Origin: Dyella telluris
Lineage (GTDB): Bacteria > Pseudomonadota > Gammaproteobacteria > Xanthomonadales > Rhodanobacteraceae
Assembly (NCBI RefSeq): GCF_014297575.1
Contig: NZ_CP060412.1
Span: forward strand, 4,836,001-4,900,000
DNA: 64,000 bases
Direction of reading: 5' to 3'
This document shows positions 59,103 to 64,000 of the stretch, piece after piece (positions within the stretch are counted from its first letter, which is position 1; each line of letters begins with the position of its first letter). A program made the position numbers and the translations under genes. Below the pieces are notes generated by a model. It made no database searches. It saw nothing but the letters and a program-made list of their open reading frames with translations, and was not told where the DNA came from.

Positions 59103-60370
59103 GGGGAAACATCCTGTGTGCGTCCATCCAGCCAGTCGGTCAGGCGACCAGCGGCGGCGAGGTAGTCGAACCAGGCCTGCCAGGCCTGGCTTTCAAGGGC
59201 GAGCGCGGAAAGCGCGGTATCCAGGCTCTGCTTGAGCTGGACGAGGTAGTCGGAGGTGCTGATTTCGCCAGCGCGCCAGAGCTTCTCGAGCAACGCCGTG
59301 CGATCGTCGAACGCAGCGGCGCGACCTTCGCGGAAGGCCAGTCCGGCCGTGCGCAGCGCGTCGTAACGGGCCTGCGCCTCGCGCAACGAGGCGCGCGTCC
59401 ATTGTTGACGGGAGCGCACGACCGCGGCTGCGGCGCCGGCATCAGCCAGCGCCGCGTCGATCTCCGCACGACCACTGTTGAGCACGGGCAACGGAATCGA
59501 CACGCTCAGGCCAATCACCTGATCCGTCGCCGTGCCCGTACGCACGCGCCCGCCCGTGAGGCTGATCGTGGGATCAGGCAACCGGGCCTTGCGGGCCACC
59601 TCGATGCCGGCCTGCGCGGCCGCTTCGTCGGCGCGCGCCTTGATCAGCTCCGGGCGATCATCGACGGGCAATGGCTCAACGCCCTGGGATGCGGGCGGCA
59701 GTGCTGCGGGGAGCGCCGGCGCTACGCTCACCGCGTCACCCGCGACAGCATCCAGTTCGGCGCGGGCGGCGGCCTCGCCAGCCGCCAGCGATGCCTGCTG
59801 TATCTGCGCCTCACCCAGCGCCAATGCCGCCAGATCACGCTCGGGGCTGCTGATATCACCCACCGCGAGGCGTTCGGCTGCAAGCGCGTCGAAGCGGCGC
59901 ATCAGAGCGACACGACGCTCACCCAGTTCACGTTGGCGGGCAGCCAACGATGCGGCCGACCACGCCTTGAGCCAGCGCGATGCCACCTCCCGACGCAACA
60001 GCTCATAGGACGCCTCACGGCCGCGCCACTGGGCATCGGCCTGCGCGGTACGGGCGCGACGCTTGCCTGACAGATCCAGCGGCAACGACAAGCCCACGGT
60101 GCGCCGATCCACATCGGCATTCTCGGCATCCAGTGACAACGAGGGGTTGTAGACCGGCTGGGCCGCCGCACGCACACGCGCCTGCGCGGCTTCGGATTCG
60201 GCACGTGCCGCCTGGATATCGGGGCTGGCGGCCCAGACGGACCGCAGCGCTTCCTGCAGCGACGGAGTCATGGAAGGCGCCGAGGCGTCACCGGCAACCT
60301 CGGATGCCGTGGCAACGGCCACGCACATCAAACAAGCAGCCCCCGCAAGGGCTGCACGCAGAACAGACAT
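59099..60370 (-). CDS. TolC-family outer-membrane efflux protein, CzcC-like
   Basis: This 423-residue outer-membrane duct has a Sec signal (LAGAACLMCVAVATASE) and no lipobox. Two OEP repeats are seen: SLQEALRSVWAASPDIQAAR with ARVRAAAQPVYNPSLSLDAE, and the second with GIEVARKARLPDPTISLTGG. Size matches CzcC (about 420). It is the first structural gene of the pump operon; a small Cys/His-bearing protein gene lies 62 bp upstream. The stop overlaps the adaptor start. Confidence 0.93.
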   Translation of the reverse strand: MSVLRAALAGAACLMCVAVATASEVAGDASAPSMTPSLQEALRSVWAASPDIQAARAESEAAQARVRAAAQPVYNPSLSLDAENADVDRRTVGLSLPLDLSGKRRARTAQADAQWRGREASYELLRREVASRWLKAWSAASLAARQRELGERRVALMRRFDALAAERLAVGDISSPERDLAALALGEAQIQQASLAAGEAAARAELDAVAGDAVSVAPALPAALPPASQGVEPLPVDDRPELIKARADEAAAQAGIEVARKARLPDPTISLTGGRVRTGTATDQVIGLSVSIPLPVLNSGRAEIDAALADAGAAAAVVRSRQQWTRASLREAQARYDALRTAGLAFREGRAAAFDDRTALLEKLWRAGEISTSDYLVQLKQSLDTALSALALESQAWQAWFDYLAAAGRLTDWLDGRTQDVSP

Positions 60371-60432
60371 GGAAAGATCTCCTGAAAACGAACACGAATG
60401 CGCCCGTCAGGGCGCACGACATGCGGTCGTTG

Positions 60433-60816
60433 TCAGGCGATGGGTGGACGCAGGAGCGAGCCCGTCATGCTGGGCACACGGCCCAGGGGAACGGAGGCGG
60501 AAACGAAAGGCGCAACGTGCATGCCGATGGCCAGCATGGCGGAAGCAGGCAAGGTGGCGGCATGCGCGCAGGCGCAGTGACAGGCCGTCCCTTCGCCCAG
60601 CAGGCAATCGCCGTCTCCCGCTGGCTGCGTCGCCGGTGCATCGAATGCTGCCGTTGCAACGACGTGGCCCTGCGAGACGGACATGTCCCGCTCACCGCCA
60701 TCGGCAAGGCATAACGAGCCACTGACCAGTTTGATCAGCAGAACCGCCACCACCAATGCCCACAGGCCGCGGTGGCGGCGCAGGCGATGGAACAGCGGCG
60801 GAGAGCGAAGAGACAT
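60433..60816 (-). CDS. Small Cys/His-bearing protein upstream of the czc operon (CzcI-like)
   Basis: This 127-residue protein has one N-terminal membrane helix or uncleaved signal (LWALVVAVLLIKLVSGSLCL) and a periplasmic part with a metal-binding-like cluster GEGTACHCACAHA. The C-terminal region is hydrophobic and Pro-rich. Small secreted proteins in this position ahead of czcCBA operons are often annotated CzcI and proposed to tune metal response. I base the link on position and the C/H cluster only. It is 62 bp ahead of the CzcC-like gene. Confidence 0.68.
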   Translation of the reverse strand: MSLRSPPLFHRLRRHRGLWALVVAVLLIKLVSGSLCLADGGERDMSVSQGHVVATAAFDAPATQPAGDGDCLLGEGTACHCACAHAATLPASAMLAIGMHVAPFVSASVPLGRVPSMTGSLLRPPIA

Positions 60817-60981
60817 TCGTGAATGCTAGAAGGCGACCGGCCTGTTAGACAATTTCATTTGGCGCCTTACCGCCCCACACAAGCGATGACACGCCGACGT
60901 CACCGGAAACACACATGGTTGTGCATGATGGACACCTTTCCCGTGGCTATCATGGCGGGCGTGATCAGGCGGAGTCGGCAA

Positions 60982-63900
60982 GTGGCGCAAAGGCCGGGGC
61001 GTACAACCAAACGGAATGGCTGGGCGCACGTGGCGCCGACGCCCGACCATCGCCCGCAGCGTGGTCTGCTGCCGTGGCTCACCGTTCTGCTGTGCGCACT
61101 GATGCTGCCTGCGCTGGCCATGGGGCGCACGGACGATCCATGGGCCCCGTTCGACATGCCCTGGTTTGACCGCGTCAGCGTCAGCGATGGCCTGCCCCAT
61201 TCGATCACCACGGCCCTGGAGCAGGACAAGCGCGGCCTGATCTGGATCGGCACGCTTTCTGGGCTGGTGCGCTACGACGGTTATCGCATGCAGGTCTTCA
61301 CCGGCAACAGCGGCCGCAAGACCGATGTACCGGACGCCTATATCCGCTGCCTGCTCACGCTGCCGGACGGAAGCCTGCTGGTGGGCACCAATGCGGGCGG
61401 TCTCAGCCGCTTCAATCCGCTCGACAACACCTTCCACAACTACCCCGTGGGCGATGGCGGCACCAGCGACCGCAAGATCTACGCGATGTCGATGGATGGC
61501 ACGCGCGGCGTCTGGATCGCCTCGGAACACGGCCTGGGCTACCTGGACCTCCGCAGCAACATTATCCGTGCAGTGCCTCTGGGCGCCGGCATGTCACCCC
61601 GCAGCTTCGGCATCCTGCAGGACCGCGAGGGCAATGTCTGGGTGGGCAACAGCAACGGGCTGTTCGTCCGCCATGCCGGCAAGACCGCCTTCAAGCGTCC
61701 GGAGCACACCCCGGAAAACAGCAATGTCGAGGACGTGCTGAACGACGGCATCTGGGCATTGCTGGAAGATCACGCCGGACGCCTCTGGGTCGGCAGCACG
61801 CAATCGGGTGCAGCCTATCGGGACGAATCGGGGCACTGGCACGGGGTCACGGGCTTCAGCGGACGCAAGCAGGATCATTCGCGACGGGCCACCGTGCGCG
61901 CCTTCAGTGACATGGCTGGCGATACCGTGTGGATGGCCACGGATGGCGACGGCGTACTCACCTACGACACCGCCACCAGCTCGCTGAGCGCCATTGCGCA
62001 CGACACGGGGATGCCCTCATCCCTGCCCGGCGACTCGGTGCGCGACCTGCTGCGGGACAGCGCAGGCAATGTCTGGGTAGCCACCGACCTGGGCGTCGCA
62101 CGCTACAACCCCGGCGCCCGCAAGGCCTTCGCACTGCGCCCCTCGTCCAACGACGGTCGCTCACTGGCGAATACCAATGTCCGGGGCATCTTCGTCGATC
62201 ATCGCCAACGCATCTGGCTGGGCATGAGTGCGGGACGCGTCGACATGATCGACCTGTCTGCCGGCGCCATCCGCCACCTGGAACTTGGCGGCTCGCAGAC
62301 GCGCCGCGATGTGCAGGCCTTTGCCGAAACGCCGGATGGCACGATCTGGGTGGGCACGCAGGGCGTGGCCAAGGTCGACCCGGAAACGCTCGCCATCCAC
62401 GACTCCGCCATTCCGGAGCTGGATGACAAGCCCGTGCTGCACCTGCTGGCCGACAGCGGTTACCTGCTGATCGCCACTTATGACGGCGTGTACCGCTACG
62501 ACACGCGCACCCACGCCCTCAGTCACTTCAACCACGACGCCGGCGACCAGAGCAGCCTCCCCAGCGACAACGTGCGGCGCATTGCGCGCGTCGGCGACGA
62601 CCTCTGGTACGTCACCGGGCTCGGCATCGGCATCGCCACCAGCCCCACGCAGAACAAGGGCTTCGTGAACCTGTCCAACCGCCCCGGCGACAACACCAGC
62701 CTGCCGAACAACCTGGCCAGCTCCATCGCGATGGATCCGCAGGGCAACCTGCTGGTGGGCACCTATGGCGGCCTGGCCATCCTGCAGCCACACAGCAAGG
62801 GCGAGCCTTATCGCTTCACCACCATCGGCATCGCCAATGGATTGCCGAGCGAGAACATCAACGCGGTGCAGCCAGACGACATGAGCAATCCATGGGTGAG
62901 TCTGCCCAACGGACTGTCCATGATCGACGCCAACACGCATGTCGCGCACAACCTGGGCGTGCGCGACGGCCTGCGCATCTCCAGCTACATCTATGCGGCA
63001 GCGGCGCGTGCGCCCGGCGGCGAGCTGCTGTTCGGTGGTCTCGGCGGCCTCACCGTGGTGCGCCCCTCCTGGCAGCCGCCGCACGAACCTGACACGCCCC
63101 TCGCCATCACCTACGCGGCACTCAATGGCACGCCACTGGCGTACGGCAAACTGCCGCGCGCCGGCGAATCACTGAAGATCAGCGCGCGTAACCGCAACCT
63201 GCGCGTGGACTTCGCCCTGCTGGACTACGAGGCCCCTGCCGAAACCAGTTACAGCTATCGCCTGGAAGGCCTGGACGAAGAGTGGATCGACATTCCGCGC
63301 GGCGGCATGCCCACGGCGATCTACACCAACCTGCCCCATGGCGACTACAAGCTGAGGCTGCGCGCGCAGACCCGCGGCATGCAGCCACGGGTGATCGAAT
63401 CAACCGTCGATGTGAGCGCCGCACCGCGCTGGTATGAAACCATCCAGGCGCTGATCGCCGCCGGCATGCTTGCGCTGGTCGCCATCGTCGGCGTGATCCA
63501 GCTGCGCACGCTGTATCTTCGCCGGCAGGCCCGCCAGCTGCAGCAGCAGATCGACGTGCGCACGCGCGACCTGCTGGTCGCCAACCGGCGACTTGACGAA
63601 CTGGCCAATACCGACGCACTCACCGGTGCATGCAACCGCCGACGCGTGCTTGAACTGGCCGAGGAAGTGCGCGCACGAAGCGCGGATGGCCAGGCCTGCA
63701 TCGCCCTGCTCGATCTGGACCGGTTCAAACGCATCAACGACAACTACGGCCATCTCGCCGGCGACGCGGTGATACGCCATGCCTGTCGGATCATGCAGGA
63801 GCAGAGCCGCGACGACGACGCCACCGGACGCTATGGCGGCGAGGAGCTGCTCACCTGTCTGCCCGACAGCACGCTTGAGCAAGGCATGGCCGCGGCCGAG

Positions 63901-64000
63901 CGCATCCGGCAGGCACTGGAAGCACAGCCACTTTCGTATGACGGCCACACCATCCCTGTCACCGTGAGCATCGGCGTGGCCGCTTACCGTGCGGGCGAAA
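60982..64000 (+). CDS. Propeller-sensor diguanylate cyclase (3' end beyond window)
   Basis: The open frame runs off the window after more than 1000 codons. Signal or anchor helix: LLPWLTVLLCALMLPALAMG. A periplasmic two-component-regulator propeller of about 700 residues has repeated blades (GLIWIGTLSGLVRYD, GNVWVGNSNGLFV, GNVWVATDLGVARYN, GTIWVGTQGVAKVD). Then come a Y_Y_Y domain (SYSYRLEGLDEEWIDIPRGG, about 755), a membrane helix (about 820-840), a coiled linker and a GGDEF domain with TDALTGACNRR, LLDLDRFKRINDNYGH and active-site GGEEL near 951. RDDD five residues earlier fits the inhibitory RxxD I-site. It should make c-di-GMP. Start uncertain: GTG 60982 has GGAG at seven bases; ATG 60952 and 60925 are alternatives. 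Confidence 0.92.
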   Translation, partial: MAQRPGRTTKRNGWAHVAPTPDHRPQRGLLPWLTVLLCALMLPALAMGRTDDPWAPFDMPWFDRVSVSDGLPHSITTALEQDKRGLIWIGTLSGLVRYDGYRMQVFTGNSGRKTDVPDAYIRCLLTLPDGSLLVGTNAGGLSRFNPLDNTFHNYPVGDGGTSDRKIYAMSMDGTRGVWIASEHGLGYLDLRSNIIRAVPLGAGMSPRSFGILQDREGNVWVGNSNGLFVRHAGKTAFKRPEHTPENSNVEDVLNDGIWALLEDHAGRLWVGSTQSGAAYRDESGHWHGVTGFSGRKQDHSRRATVRAFSDMAGDTVWMATDGDGVLTYDTATSSLSAIAHDTGMPSSLPGDSVRDLLRDSAGNVWVATDLGVARYNPGARKAFALRPSSNDGRSLANTNVRGIFVDHRQRIWLGMSAGRVDMIDLSAGAIRHLELGGSQTRRDVQAFAETPDGTIWVGTQGVAKVDPETLAIHDSAIPELDDKPVLHLLADSGYLLIATYDGVYRYDTRTHALSHFNHDAGDQSSLPSDNVRRIARVGDDLWYVTGLGIGIATSPTQNKGFVNLSNRPGDNTSLPNNLASSIAMDPQGNLLVGTYGGLAILQPHSKGEPYRFTTIGIANGLPSENINAVQPDDMSNPWVSLPNGLSMIDANTHVAHNLGVRDGLRISSYIYAAAARAPGGELLFGGLGGLTVVRPSWQPPHEPDTPLAITYAALNGTPLAYGKLPRAGESLKISARNRNLRVDFALLDYEAPAETSYSYRLEGLDEEWIDIPRGGMPTAIYTNLPHGDYKLRLRAQTRGMQPRVIESTVDVSAAPRWYETIQALIAAGMLALVAIVGVIQLRTLYLRRQARQLQQQIDVRTRDLLVANRRLDELANTDALTGACNRRRVLELAEEVRARSADGQACIALLDLDRFKRINDNYGHLAGDAVIRHACRIMQEQSRDDDATGRYGGEELLTCLPDSTLEQGMAAAERIRQALEAQPLSYDGHTIPVTVSIGVAAYRAGE

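Noticed and set aside
60826-61530. A 234-codon minus-strand frame
   Set aside because: It is antisense to the start of the propeller diguanylate cyclase, which has clear domains. The minus frame is a GC-rich shadow.

Overview
The window reads as a high-GC gammaproteobacterial chromosome, most likely Xanthomonadales (Lysobacterales), probably Rhodanobacteraceae such as Dyella, Luteibacter or Rhodanobacter. This rests on gene content and style (short-chain universal stress proteins, NodT-type efflux protein, TonB receptor, CzcCBA, DUF2339/DUF3999 pair, serS beside tRNA-Ser, GC-rich third positions) and is an inference, not a database match.

Left backbone (1-21.8 kb): an aldo/keto reductase cut by the window edge, phosphoglucomutase (pgm), a small C4 zinc-finger protein, an outer-membrane efflux protein overlapping a GNAT gene, OsmC, a MASE1 membrane protein with a decayed kinase domain, a membrane-anchored metallo-beta-lactamase-fold enzyme, a quinone oxidoreductase, two divergent universal stress proteins, a TonB-dependent receptor beside a Met/His-rich DUF2946-like protein (probably copper-linked), DUF1801, a histidine phosphatase, a SRAP (YedK-type) protein and several small hypotheticals.

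Accessory strip (21.8-27.4 kb): a lipoprotein, then a row of minus-strand genes (a fragment, a SLAC1/TehA-type channel, two unknowns, an alpha/beta hydrolase) in which a short palindrome built on GGTCGAAAGCGG sits at every junction. It ends in a 181-bp tandem repeat of three full units plus a partial one.

Genomic island (27457-46424, about 19 kb): bounded by a 15-bp direct repeat that is the 3' end of tRNA-Ser(UGA). The left end carries a P4-type tyrosine integrase, the right end the rebuilt tRNA gene. Pairs of TGGCATAC 12 bp apart lie inside both ends. The cargo has a mobile-element maintenance part (HUH/YagK-like protein, AlpA regulator, DUF932 protein, XRE regulator) and a defence part: a DUF2971 protein divergent from a zinc-hook SMC/Rad50-like ATPase, a single-chain Type ISP restriction-modification enzyme, an unknown 242-residue protein, and a GHKL ATPase with a C-terminal PD-(D/E)XK-like nuclease motif. 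These convergent or divergent units are separated by strong hairpins.

Right backbone (46.4-64 kb): tRNA-Ser, serS and a membrane protein, two small membrane proteins, rarA, the DUF3999/DUF2339 pair, a tightly overlapping czcCBA-type heavy-metal efflux operon led by a small Cys/His-bearing protein, and a large propeller-sensor diguanylate cyclase on the plus strand that runs off the window end.
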